NCBI GenBank assembly: GCA_002412715.1
Contig: DHVP01000006.1
Span: 1-64,000, forward strand
Reading direction: 5' to 3'
Origin: Deltaproteobacteria bacterium UBA5205
GTDB lineage: Bacteria > Desulfobacterota > Syntrophorhabdia > Syntrophorhabdales > Syntrophorhabdaceae
Length of the DNA: 64,000 nt
The position numbers and the translations under genes were made by a program. Shown here in pieces: positions 1 through 8,159 of this stretch (within the stretch, counting starts at the first letter, position 1; each line of letters starts with the position of its first letter). The notes beneath the pieces were generated by a model. The model did not search any database. It was not told the DNA's origin and saw only the letters and a list, made by a program, of their open reading frames with translations.

Positions 1-24
1 GTCAACGCAAATACTGACTAGTGC

Positions 25-49
25 AAAAAAAGCCATCAAGGAGATGGCC
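25..49 (-). terminator. Rho-independent terminator after tRNA-Lys
   Basis: On the minus strand a six-base stem (GCCATC at 43-48 against GATGGC at 32-37, loop 38-42) is followed directly by seven T residues (25-31). It lies 18 bases beyond the 3' end of the tRNA-Lys gene and is a classic intrinsic terminator. Confidence 0.8.
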
Positions 50-66
50 TAAATATTTGTTATGTT

Positions 67-143
67 TGGTGGGCCGTCAAGGATTCGAACCTTGGACCAA
101 TTGATTAAGAGTCAACTGCTCTACCGGACTGAGCTAACGGCCC
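67..143 (-). tRNA. tRNA-Lys (anticodon CTT)
   Basis: Read on the minus strand, the sequence folds as a full cloverleaf. The acceptor stem GGGCCGT (143-137) pairs with ACGGCCC (77-71), the D arm has TTAGCTCAG, the T arm has GGTTCGAATCC, and the anticodon loop CTCTTAA places CTT at positions 34-36. Identity elements match bacterial tRNA-Lys, whose anticodon arm GTTGA/TCAAT is almost identical in E. coli. The 3' CCA is encoded (67-69). An intrinsic terminator follows. Confidence 0.95.
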
Positions 144-258
144 TGAGATGGATTTATATAGCATAGACGGGAGGTTATCTGCAACAGCAATTTTGTGCTT
201 TCGATCTTTTCATAATTGCCTTTGCATCATAGCCCGTTTCAACACGGCGCCTGCCGCT

Positions 259-438
259 TCACGCCTCCTTTCCTCCGGCGATCTCCAGCGCTTCCCGCAC
301 CATCTGGTTCGAGTAACCCCATTCGTTGTCGTACCAGCTCATCACCTTCACCAGGTCCCCATCCACCACCTGGGTCATTTCCAGGTCGATGACTGAAGCC
401 CGGGAATCCTTGATGATATCCAGGTCTGCGTTGCCTGC
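259..438 (-). pseudogene. Glyceraldehyde-3-phosphate dehydrogenase, C-terminal remnant
   Basis: The minus strand encodes 59 residues ending in TGA (259-261). They contain the hallmark C-terminal GAPDH segment: a VVDGDLVKVMSWYDNEWGYS-type stretch followed by NQMVREAL. The reading frame is closed by an in-frame TAG (439-441) just upstream, and there is no start codon, NAD-binding half or catalytic-cysteine region anywhere near. A full GAPDH is about 330 residues, so more than 80% is missing. Upstream in the same frame is only a 31-codon open stretch (439-534) with no GAPDH similarity that I can recognise. This is a decayed or recombined remnant. Confidence 0.75.
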
Positions 439-643
439 CTAGCGCAACGCATATGCATTCTCTTCTTTGCCGCTCTCTTTGTTTTGCACGCTCTCACCTC
501 TTGCATGTAGATCCACCTGACCATGGTCCACCATTCAGACGCCGGTGCCAGCCGCCTTAACACGTTCCGCAATCATCGCGAACGTTCGGCGGGGAGCGTA
601 TCCATCACCGGGATCACGAAAGAAACGATGGGCCATCGCCCGG
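439..643. other. Intergenic stretch with two very short minus-strand frames
   Basis: Between the GAPDH remnant and the UspA gene the minus strand holds two tiny open frames that nearly touch: 535-636 (33 codons, ATG start) and 439-534 (31 codons, ATG start). The latter ends in the TAG that precedes the GAPDH remnant in the same frame. Neither has a convincing ribosome binding site or recognisable family. They may be debris from the event that destroyed the GAPDH gene. Confidence 0.35.
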
Positions 644-1717
644 CTACTTGTTCCTGAAAGCGGAGACAGCCGCCTTTATTGTCTCTCCCAGGTCTTCAAC
701 GGCCTCATCAACCCCCTTCTTCATGGTGCCCCAGGCCTCTGAACCGGACCGCCTGAACTCGGCGAGTTTCTCTGCGGCAATCCGCTGCTTCTCTTTCAGG
801 TCCCCGATGTATTTGACGTAGATGTCCCGGGAGGCGTCCTTTGACGTTTCAATCTGTTCCTTGAGCATGTCTATCCTTGAACCCCATTCGTCGAGCATGG
901 TGCCCAATCGTTCCTCGTAGGCCTTCTTCTCCTCCGAGACACTTTTCGGGGTCCCTTGCATCTTTTCTCTGAATTTTGCGACGGCCCTGTCAAAAGCAGC
1001 CCACAGATCTCCGAAACCCGTCTTGATCTCTCCCCAGGCCTCTCCCCCCGATTCCTTGATACGATGGATCTTCTTCTGCACCTCCTCGTTTTTTTCCTTG
1101 AGTTCAGCCAGACGGCGCTCATATATGGAGTCTATACTTCCCTTCTTCTCTTCTATCCTCCTTTTGATGGCCTCCAGCATCTCACCCAGTTCGTTAAGCT
1201 GAGACTCAAGGACCTCGTCGACATGGGTACCGAGGCCGGGCTCCATCGTCACCTCTTCCGTTGTTTCCGGAGGACGCAGAGGGATGACCAGCACGGGACA
1301 CGATGCGAAGCGGACCACCCTTTCGGTTACGGAACCGAAAACCAGCCGGTCGATACCCGTCCTGCCGTGCGTGGATATGACGATGAGTTCTACCATATCC
1401 TTCCGTGCCTCTTCCGTGATCTCGTCGGAGGCATTTCCTTGCAGAACAACCGAACGGATCTTGAGATCGTCACTCTTGATGGAGTTCACGATCTCCTCGA
1501 GAGAGTTTTCCGACGATGTGATGAGTTGCCTGCCGTATTCACCAACATCGAAATTGGTGGGCGCCGGGGTATATGCAAGGGTGGGAACGACTGGAGCCAC
1601 GTTGAGCAGGATCAGTTCAGCTTCGAAGTAAGTCGCAAGTTCCCGGGCTACCTCGATCGCATCCTGTGAGGGTTGACTAAAATCGGTGGGACAAAGGATC
1701 TTCCGGATCGGTAACAT
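644..1717 (-). CDS. Universal stress protein with duplicated C-terminal coiled coil
   Basis: 357 residues. Residues 1-145 form a UspA domain: the start MLPIRKILCPTDFS, a middle STHGRTG segment and the nucleotide-binding tail G-S-V-T-E-R-V-V-R, with a typical CPVLVI end. UspA proteins are cytoplasmic stress proteins, often ATP-binding. The remaining ~200 residues are charged and helical, and contain two copies of one unit of about 90 residues, each with LKEK, then SG-EAWG, then a K-G helix ending FR-K. The ATG at 1717 was chosen over an in-frame start at 1750 because AAGGAG lies 8 bases upstream of it. It follows the LDH-like gene by 42 bases in the same direction. The tail's role is unknown; oligomerisation or membrane association are possible. 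Confidence 0.85.
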   Translation of the reverse strand: MLPIRKILCPTDFSQPSQDAIEVARELATYFEAELILLNVAPVVPTLAYTPAPTNFDVGEYGRQLITSSENSLEEIVNSIKSDDLKIRSVVLQGNASDEITEEARKDMVELIVISTHGRTGIDRLVFGSVTERVVRFASCPVLVIPLRPPETTEEVTMEPGLGTHVDEVLESQLNELGEMLEAIKRRIEEKKGSIDSIYERRLAELKEKNEEVQKKIHRIKESGGEAWGEIKTGFGDLWAAFDRAVAKFREKMQGTPKSVSEEKKAYEERLGTMLDEWGSRIDMLKEQIETSKDASRDIYVKYIGDLKEKQRIAAEKLAEFRRSGSEAWGTMKKGVDEAVEDLGETIKAAVSAFRNK

Positions 1718-1759
1718 TTTTAAAACTCCTTTCCTTTCTAATCTCTCCACGAACTTCCT

Positions 1760-2710
1760 TCATTTCGTTGAATACCCGAGTTCATCTATAACCCGGCGCA
1801 ACGTTTCCGCGCTGTTTCTCAAGGCCGACCTCTCCCTGTCATTGAGCGGCAGGGGAAGTCTTGTCAGCACACCCTGTCCCCCGAGGATATGGGGCTGTGA
1901 AAGAGTCACGTCGGCAACCCCCTCTACATCTGGCAGGAATGTGCTCACCGTGAGTATCGCCCTGTGGTCGTGGATGATCACATCGATCATGTGGGCGAGT
2001 GCGCTGCCTATTCCGAAATAGGTGGCCCCTTTCCCCGAGATGATGTGATGTGCGGCCTGGCGCACATCCTTCCCCATTGTCTCTTTCTGTGCGTCGTCCA
2101 GTTTCAATCCCAGGAGAGCGCAAATCTCGTCGATCATCTGTCCCCCTACCCTCGCCAGCGACCATGCCATCACCTCTGAATCACCATGTTCACCTACTAC
2201 ATAGGCATGGACGTGACTGCTGTCGACACCAAGGAACTGGCCGAGAAGCGTTCGGAAACGGGCAGTATCGAGGACCGTGCCGGATCCGATCACTCGTGAC
2301 GAAGGCACACCCAATCCCTCGGCTATCCGGCTTGCAACGTGGGTCATCACATCCACGGGATTCGTGGTGATCACAAGGACCGAACCGGGCGCATGTTCAA
2401 CGATCGCCGGGATAATGTCCCGGAATATGGCCGCATTATCTGCCGCCAGGTCAAGGCGCGATTGTCCATCCAGCCTGCTTCTTCCGGCCGCCACAATGAC
2501 GGCGGAACAGCCTTCGAGATCGGCATAATCGCCCTGCCGTATGACAACGGAGTGGCCGAAAGGAACGGCGTGGAGAATGTCGGCTGCTTCCGCCCGCGCA
2601 CGCATCGTATTCTTGTCGACGAGGATGATCTCCGTCCCGAAACCTTTCATGACGATTGTGTAGGCTGCGGTCGAGCCTACGAAACCTGTACCGATAATCC
2701 CTATCTTCAC
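1760..2710 (-). CDS. LDH/MDH-superfamily 2-hydroxyacid dehydrogenase
   Basis: 316 residues from a GTG start preceded by GGGGTGGGA. A TTG at 2743 would add 11 residues and overlap the upstream stop codon. The N-terminus has the Rossmann GxGxxG (GTGFVG) and an NAD-selecting D in LVDKN. Catalytic residues are present: R in GQSRLDL, D and R in LDTARFR, and H in GEHGDSE. Overall similarity is to L-lactate dehydrogenase (GEHGDSEV-WS, ATYFGI). However, the substrate-specificity position (Q102 of LDH) is Arg in AAGRSRLDG, the residue used by malate dehydrogenases. It oxidises or reduces a 2-hydroxy or 2-oxo acid with NAD; malate is the better prediction. It is probably cotranscribed with the baeRF gene. 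Confidence 0.85.
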   Translation of the reverse strand: MKIGIIGTGFVGSTAAYTIVMKGFGTEIILVDKNTMRARAEAADILHAVPFGHSVVIRQGDYADLEGCSAVIVAAGRSRLDGQSRLDLAADNAAIFRDIIPAIVEHAPGSVLVITTNPVDVMTHVASRIAEGLGVPSSRVIGSGTVLDTARFRTLLGQFLGVDSSHVHAYVVGEHGDSEVMAWSLARVGGQMIDEICALLGLKLDDAQKETMGKDVRQAAHHIISGKGATYFGIGSALAHMIDVIIHDHRAILTVSTFLPDVEGVADVTLSQPHILGGQGVLTRLPLPLNDRERSALRNSAETLRRVIDELGYSTK

Positions 2711-2739
2711 CGTCCCACCCCACGCTCTGCGTTTCAGAA

Positions 2740-3894
2740 TCAATATCGAAAGACAGCTGCCGGCGACGGCACCCCGGGTACCGATCCGGGTGCAATATCA
2801 TAAACAGCGCCGCCCTTCAGGTAGGTGTACGCACAGGCAAGGTCCAGAAGGTCTTCGTCATCCCCCGAACGGCTTTCGTGCAGGTCGACTTTCCGGCTGA
2901 CCGGGTCAAACCTTCCCCATTGAGGCACCCGGGGCGATACGAGAAGGGAATCGACGCGCCCGCCGAATGCTTCGGGCAGGATGGTTTCTATATCACCTGC
3001 GGTCCGGCCTGTACCGGCAAGATTGAGATACGAATCGATCGCTTCGTCACGGGCAGCAAGAAAATAGGAACCCATGACCCCGACAGCCCTCTCGTGAAGC
3101 TCGGCATCAGTCCGATCCTCGGGATTGATCGCGAGGATCTCGCGGGCGAGATAGGGATAACTGTTTGCCTTTTTATAGATTCCGAAAAGGTGATCGAGAC
3201 CGGCGAAGAGAAGCGGTGCCTTTTCCTGTCCTATCACACCGGAGACCCCATGGTCGACCAGCTTGAAGTATTGCAGGATGTTGCTTTTCTTATCATCGAT
3301 TCCCCCGCCCTGGCCATGAAATACAGCGATGCCTCTCCCTCCCGATTGAGCAGCATTCGTGTGATATTGAAGCTGCTTCTGCTGTTCATTGTACTGCATG
3401 GCCTCCTCGAAATTTTTCGGGACCTTATCCATGACAAGTTCGTTAATGCTGTAGCGGGAACATTGAAAAAACCGCGCCCCGTTGAGACCCAGGGCAAGCA
3501 TGAAAAAACGGCTGTCATTGTAAACAAGACCGAGCACGGGCTTCAGATGGAAACGGCCCGACACCGTGACGTTCTCATCAAACCTGAGAGGGAGGCGAAA
3601 GTAAAAAAGGTCCTTCCCCGATATGAAGGCGCAAAAACCCTCGCTCTGAAAGAATGACCAAAATTGATTATTGTTGACGAGCGGCTTTATGGAAGACAAG
3701 AAGTCCTCCACCCGCCCGGAACGCAGGTGTTTTGCGTTGAGCTGCTCCTCGGCTTTGCGAACAAGATTTTTGAAACGAATTTGGTTCTGTCTCTTTTCGG
3801 GACCCGTCCGGAAAGCCGGCATGTAAAGAGAAACGCACAGTTCGTCTCTGTACTCCATCAAAACGCTCAGTTGCTCCTTCGAAAGAATATCCAT
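2740..3894 (-). CDS. Bacterial eRF1-like (baeRF) family protein
   Basis: 384 residues, cytoplasmic, starting MDILSKEQLSVLMEYRD and then CVSLYMPAFRTGPEKRQN. This N-terminal pattern (a helix, then a beta strand ending SLYMP-R) is typical of the bacterial proteins related to archaeal/eukaryotic release factor 1 (baeRF). Their middle domain has the RNase-H-like fold and the C-terminal part an L7Ae-like fold. Near residue 200 is a Gly/Gln-rich loop (HTNAAQSGGRG, HGQGGG), recalling the mobile GGQ loop of release factors, although a clean GGQ is not present. Members often sit beside stress genes, as here with an LDH-like enzyme and UspA. The molecular function is not established; a role at stalled ribosomes is an inference. 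Confidence 0.7.
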   Translation of the reverse strand: MDILSKEQLSVLMEYRDELCVSLYMPAFRTGPEKRQNQIRFKNLVRKAEEQLNAKHLRSGRVEDFLSSIKPLVNNNQFWSFFQSEGFCAFISGKDLFYFRLPLRFDENVTVSGRFHLKPVLGLVYNDSRFFMLALGLNGARFFQCSRYSINELVMDKVPKNFEEAMQYNEQQKQLQYHTNAAQSGGRGIAVFHGQGGGIDDKKSNILQYFKLVDHGVSGVIGQEKAPLLFAGLDHLFGIYKKANSYPYLAREILAINPEDRTDAELHERAVGVMGSYFLAARDEAIDSYLNLAGTGRTAGDIETILPEAFGGRVDSLLVSPRVPQWGRFDPVSRKVDLHESRSGDDEDLLDLACAYTYLKGGAVYDIAPGSVPGVPSPAAVFRY

Positions 3895-4075
3895 GAAGAC
3901 CCACCTCTCTTTATAATTAATGTACCCTGTTCAGGCAGCGCCGGATAACGGACCACCATCCAGAATGTTCATGGATGCAAGGGGAGTGCCAGCGTCCAAA
4001 AGGCTATAAAACCGCATAGTTCACATATTTGAAGTAGATCGAATCCCCAGCGGTGGGGTATTATGCCACAAGAAG

Positions 4076-4879
4076 ATGGTTTCGGCGAAACTTGAAACTA
4101 TCTGTGTTTTGACCTATCTTTACTTCATGCATACGCCCCTGAAGTTTTCCATCATGACCTACAATGTGCACAGCTGTATCGGCAATGACGGAAAAAATAT
4201 GCCGCTGAGGATAGCGCAGATAATTGCAGGACTCCATCCCGATATTGTGGCGCTGCAGGAACTGGATGTCGGTCTTAGCCGCACGGGATGCGTCGACCAG
4301 GCACGCATCATAGCCTGTGAACTGGACATGAACTTTCATTTTCATCCCAGCCTCTATATTCAGAAGGGGCGGTACGGCAATGCCATCCTGAGCCGCTATC
4401 CCATTCGACCCGTCAAGACCGGAGGTCTTCCCTCGCGTCGGAAAGAACCCCGCAGAGGGGCCCTCTGGGTTGAAGTCGACATCGACGGCCATAGCATACA
4501 GGTCATCAACACCCACCTTGGGCTCACACCGGTCCGGCGCCGGACTCAATCAGCCGTGCTCTTAGGTCCCGACTGGCTTGGTAATCCGCGGTGCCGTCCC
4601 CCAATCGTGCTGTGCGGCGACATGAATGCCACTCCGGGATCCTACGTTCATCATGACTTTTCGCAAAAGCTGGCCGATGCCCAGCTCTCTCTTCCGGGAA
4701 ATCACCGGCCCAGGAGGACCTGGCCTAGCATCACCCCGTTTCTTCGGCTCGACCATGTCTTCCTTTCACGGGAAATCGTGGTGAAAAGCTGCAAGGTTCC
4801 CCGCTCCATGAATGCAAAAATGGCGTCCGACCATCTTCCACTGCTTGTGGAAGTGCAACTGCCGGACGGGAAGATTTAA
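4076..4879 (+). CDS. Endonuclease/exonuclease/phosphatase (EEP) family hydrolase
   Basis: Up to 267 residues. Motifs of the metal-dependent EEP fold occur in order: TYNVHSCIG (Asn ligand), DIVALQELD (catalytic Glu), GNAILSRYPI, INTHLG (His), CGDMNATPGS (D-x-N), a Trp-Pro loop with RLDHVF, and SDHLPL (terminal Asp-His pair). The family includes Mg-dependent DNases, lipid phosphatases and sphingomyelinases; the substrate cannot be told. No signal peptide is seen. The start is uncertain: ATG at 4076, 4127 (MHTPLKFSIMTYN) and 4154 are all in frame and none has a good Shine-Dalgarno. The gene stands alone between divergent and convergent neighbours. Confidence 0.8.
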   Translation: MVSAKLETICVLTYLYFMHTPLKFSIMTYNVHSCIGNDGKNMPLRIAQIIAGLHPDIVALQELDVGLSRTGCVDQARIIACELDMNFHFHPSLYIQKGRYGNAILSRYPIRPVKTGGLPSRRKEPRRGALWVEVDIDGHSIQVINTHLGLTPVRRRTQSAVLLGPDWLGNPRCRPPIVLCGDMNATPGSYVHHDFSQKLADAQLSLPGNHRPRRTWPSITPFLRLDHVFLSREIVVKSCKVPRSMNAKMASDHLPLLVEVQLPDGKI

Positions 4880-4996
4880 GTCCGCCTGACAGAACGAAAC
4901 GGGGCCCGCATAATGTGCAGGATCTGGCGGAACTGTTTGACTTTGGAATAACGTTCGTGTTCCGGGAAGTGTCATCGGGGGCCGGACAGGGAACCG

Positions 4997-6454
4997 CTAT
5001 TCATCCCGAAGCACAACGAAGAAAGTGGCACCCAGCCTGTCGATCATCATGAGCACGCCTTTTTCCGGTTCTGCCTTTTTCAGGACTGCCAGATAGTCTT
5101 TATCGTCTTTGACACGCCTGCCATTGACGAGGACAATGACGTCATCGGCCATCAAGGATGCGGCATGGGCGGGGGAACCCATCTCCACCCGGGTTATAAC
5201 CACGCCTTCAAGGTCGGGGTGCCCAAGCTTTTGCGCGATCCCGGGGGTTATTGTCCTGACTGCAAGCCCAAAGGGTCCCCTTTCTTCAGAGGTGGTCACT
5301 CTAATACTGCCGGATCGGAATTTTTCTTCATCCGTGGTGGTGATCGCGGCTGTAAAGCTTTTGCCGTTGCGGATCCCTTCCACGTTTACAGTTTGCCCTA
5401 TCCTTTTCTCCTGGATCGTGTTGATCACAAACTGCGTGTTGGCCGCCTGTTTTCCCTCAACTGCAACAATGATGTCGCCCGGCTTCAAACCGGCCAGGTC
5501 CGCAGGACCCTTTTCCACAACCTGCCTCACCAGCGCCCCGGGGCCCTTGAGGCCGAAGTATCTCTTGATGTCCGGAGTAAGGTCCTGGAGCCCGAACCCC
5601 ACCCATGCACGCAAGACCTTTCCCTGTTCAATCAAGTCCTGGACCACCCTTTTTACGAGATTGACGGGGATTGCGAAGCCGATACCCTGACCCGGCCGGA
5701 CCACGATGGAGTTAATCCCTATCACCTCCCCTCTTATATTCACCAGAGGACCCCCGCTGTTTCCCGGATTGATCGAGGCATCAGTCTGGATGAGCTCCCC
5801 CAGTGAACTCATCCCGAAACCGGGGCGGCTTTTCGCACTGATTACTCCCAGGGTCACGCTTTTCTCGAAACCATAGGGGGAGCCTATTGCTATCGCCCAC
5901 TGGCCCGGTTCTATTCGCTCCGAATCCCCCAGTGGCGGCACTTTGAGCCCGTCGGCCTTGATCCGCACGAGGGCAAGGTCCGTCTTGCTGTCGCTACCAG
6001 CGACCTTTCCATCAAAGACGCTTCCATCGTGGAGTTGGACAACCACCTTGATCGCATCTGCTACAACATGATAGTTTGTCAGCACATATCCATCCGGGGT
6101 CACGATCAGTCCGGAAGCCTCGCGTATTCCCGTACGTTTTCCCGGAGACGTCTTGCGTCTCAGCAGTTCCTCAAGAAATTGCCGCAGACTCTCTTCGTCA
6201 ATACCCTCTTCCCCGTCGGGCAATTGCAGTCCCTCCAGGACCCTCTCGGCGCGTATCGATACAACTGACGGTCCCACATCCCGCACAACCGCAACGAAGG
6301 AATTCTCCTCGGCCGCCGCGCCGGCGGGCGGCGTGATTCCCTGCGGACCGTCAACACCTGCCCACACACATCCGGATCGCTGGGCTGCAAAGCACAGAAG
6401 AAATGCGAGAATAATCTTACAGACCACCTGACATGCCGGATATCTCTTCGCCAT
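4997..6454 (-). CDS. HtrA/DegP-family periplasmic serine protease
   Basis: 485 residues. An N-terminal signal peptide (about 1-32, hydrophobic IILAFLLCFAA) directs export. The trypsin-like domain has the full catalytic triad: His129 (TNYHVV), Asp159 (KTDLAL) and Ser233 (GNSGGPL). Two PDZ domains follow, about 280-365 and 390-480, each with a G-D-I/V-I-V substrate-binding strand (KPGDIIVAVEGK, ADDVIVLVNGR). HtrA proteins degrade or refold damaged envelope proteins. It is the last of three closely packed minus-strand genes (kinase, kinase, protease; 7 bases from the gene before). Confidence 0.93.
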   Translation of the reverse strand: MAKRYPACQVVCKIILAFLLCFAAQRSGCVWAGVDGPQGITPPAGAAAEENSFVAVVRDVGPSVVSIRAERVLEGLQLPDGEEGIDEESLRQFLEELLRRKTSPGKRTGIREASGLIVTPDGYVLTNYHVVADAIKVVVQLHDGSVFDGKVAGSDSKTDLALVRIKADGLKVPPLGDSERIEPGQWAIAIGSPYGFEKSVTLGVISAKSRPGFGMSSLGELIQTDASINPGNSGGPLVNIRGEVIGINSIVVRPGQGIGFAIPVNLVKRVVQDLIEQGKVLRAWVGFGLQDLTPDIKRYFGLKGPGALVRQVVEKGPADLAGLKPGDIIVAVEGKQAANTQFVINTIQEKRIGQTVNVEGIRNGKSFTAAITTTDEEKFRSGSIRVTTSEERGPFGLAVRTITPGIAQKLGHPDLEGVVITRVEMGSPAHAASLMADDVIVLVNGRRVKDDKDYLAVLKKAEPEKGVLMMIDRLGATFFVVLRDE

Positions 6455-6461
6455 ACGACCC

Positions 6462-7055
6462 TTACAGGAAAATTATTTTCCCATCAACTGAACGTCTCTT
6501 GACTTTATCATGCCCCTTAGCAATAAAACTGAGGGCCTCGAGAGCACTGAGCACTCTGCGGGCCCCGTCGGTGACGGACGTATGGGCTGTATCTATGCGG
6601 ACCTCCGGCGAGGAAGGTTTCTCGTAGGGGATACCGGCGCCGGGCAAGCTTCTGATCTCGCCCCTGTCTGCTTTTTTCCAGAGCCCTTTAGGATCACGCG
6701 CACGACAGAGCGCTTCAGGGCAGTCAACGAAGACTTCGGCGAATTTCTCGATGTGCAGGCGGGCCGTTGCACGGTAATACCGCCGCGGCGCAGTGGCGGA
6801 TATCACGACATTGACTCCGCTTTCCGTAAGATGCTCGGCAAGATAGACCACGACGCCGTAGAACCAGTCCCTTTCTTCGTCCGTGTAGACAGGGCGCGGT
6901 GTCAGCACTCGTCTCAGTTCGTCGGAATCGAAAAGCACCACGGTAACGCCGCGCTCCGATAATATCCCGCACATCTTTTCCGCCATCACCGTTTTCCCCG
7001 ACGACGGCAGCCCCGTGAACCATACCGCGAATCCTGATTTTGCTGCCGGGTTCAT
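6462..7055 (-). CDS. cysC: Adenylylsulfate kinase-like protein (CysC family)
   Basis: 197 residues of the P-loop APS kinase family. Walker A is GLPSSGKT at 15-22. An LFDSDELR segment replaces the usual LDGDN-R, and the later signature DPKGLWKKADRGEI with PYEKP and I-D-T is characteristic of CysC. The classical enzyme phosphorylates adenylylsulfate to PAPS. No ATP sulfurylase or other sulfate genes are nearby, and the aps-binding FSPEDR motif is degenerate here (YTDEERDWFY). The natural substrate may therefore be different, perhaps a polysaccharide or small molecule. The gene begins 18 bases after a phosphotransferase of the aminoglycoside-kinase fold. Confidence 0.75.
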   Translation of the reverse strand: MNPAAKSGFAVWFTGLPSSGKTVMAEKMCGILSERGVTVVLFDSDELRRVLTPRPVYTDEERDWFYGVVVYLAEHLTESGVNVVISATAPRRYYRATARLHIEKFAEVFVDCPEALCRARDPKGLWKKADRGEIRSLPGAGIPYEKPSSPEVRIDTAHTSVTDGARRVLSALEALSFIAKGHDKVKRRSVDGKIIFL

Positions 7056-7073
7056 CGTCCGTTCCTCCTCCTG

Positions 7074-8159
7074 CTACGCGATATAATCATTGACCTTATT
7101 GTAGTCAAAGCGCTTTGTCTTCAATATCCTGTGAATGAAATTGAAGAGCTTCCGTCTCACATCATAAGAAATGTCCGGGTACCACAAGGGACTGGCGAGC
7201 ACCAGCGCCCGCCAGGCAAACCATGGCTGTACCACGCTTTGAATTCCATCGTCGGGACGGAAGGCAAGATAGCTCTTCCAGAAGAGATCATGAAGCTCCT
7301 TCAGGGGGCCTTCAAGACGGCCATACCGCTGCAATGAGAAAAAAAGATAATTGATTGCCATACAGCTCACGTCGTCCGCGGCTTCACCCCAGGGGCCTCT
7401 GCTTCGGTCAAGGACCCAGAAAATATCTTCCTTCTCGAAAACGATATTGAAGGGATGGAAATCCCCGTGGACCTGGCAGAGTCGGCCCGGAACACTTTTC
7501 AGGCGCCAGCGCCACATGTTTGCCGCCTCTTCGATGGAACGCAAATCCTTGTCGGTGATCGTCGCGGCATCGGGCTGGTAGCTGTCCGTAAGACCCATGA
7601 TGCCCTCTCCGTGGCCGACGAGGTCCCTGAGCCTGCGTATCCACAAATGAGGTTCATCAAGCCGCAACTGATGTATCTGCGCCAGATAGGAGGCCAGTTT
7701 CTCGACCCGTCGGCGATCAAGTCCGCCAAGGGTGCCTTCGTCGCGAATGCGCATCAGATCGTGCGCGTAGGGCACACCGCGCCGAAACGCCGTCACAAGG
7801 ACCAGTTCCCTGGCATGACCCAGAGAGGCCATACTCCCGTTGTCCTCAAGGGCAACCATATCAACGGCGGGGACATGGCGGGGCAGGACATTAAAGGTCT
7901 GATAGTCGAGCCAGACAGCCGCTGCCCTGTCGTCTTCCCGTTCCCTGCCGAATGCGTTGGGGCGAATCCGATGGAATACCAGGCGCTTCCTCTTGCCACC
8001 GATAACACACAGGACAAGAATCGGGCGGCCGTAACCGAATTTCTTCATCTCCTGGTCGGCGGCCGTTTTTCCCGATAGTTCCCGCACGTCTATTATCCGT
8101 ACCCGCTCGGAAAACCGTTCGGAAAGATACCGGCTTATTTCACTTTCATTGATCTCCAT
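7074..8159 (-). CDS. Aminoglycoside phosphotransferase-fold kinase (APH family)
   Basis: 361 residues. The catalytic loop HGDFHPFN is at 231-238 and the metal-binding Asp at 251 (WVLDRSRGPWGEAADD), both hallmarks of the APH/choline-kinase fold. The N-terminal lobe carries a kinase-like beta sheet (ILVLCVIGGKRKRLVFHRI). Nothing specifically indicates antibiotic resistance; members also phosphorylate sugars, choline-like compounds or macrolides. It is the first gene of the APH, CysC-like, HtrA cluster. Pairing of an APH-fold kinase with a CysC-like kinase suggests they act on the same metabolite, an inference from position only. Confidence 0.75.
   Translation of the reverse strand: MEINESEISRYLSERFSERVRIIDVRELSGKTAADQEMKKFGYGRPILVLCVIGGKRKRLVFHRIRPNAFGREREDDRAAAVWLDYQTFNVLPRHVPAVDMVALEDNGSMASLGHARELVLVTAFRRGVPYAHDLMRIRDEGTLGGLDRRRVEKLASYLAQIHQLRLDEPHLWIRRLRDLVGHGEGIMGLTDSYQPDAATITDKDLRSIEEAANMWRWRLKSVPGRLCQVHGDFHPFNIVFEKEDIFWVLDRSRGPWGEAADDVSCMAINYLFFSLQRYGRLEGPLKELHDLFWKSYLAFRPDDGIQSVVQPWFAWRALVLASPLWYPDISYDVRRKLFNFIHRILKTKRFDYNKVNDYIA

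Noticed and set aside
956..1669. 237-codon plus-strand frame opposite the UspA gene
   Set aside because: The minus-strand UspA and coiled-coil protein has conserved motifs and a Shine-Dalgarno; the antisense translation has none.
7074..8159. APH-fold protein as an antibiotic resistance gene
   Set aside because: Only the generic kinase fold is visible and the context is housekeeping-like; no resistance-specific subfamily is recognised.
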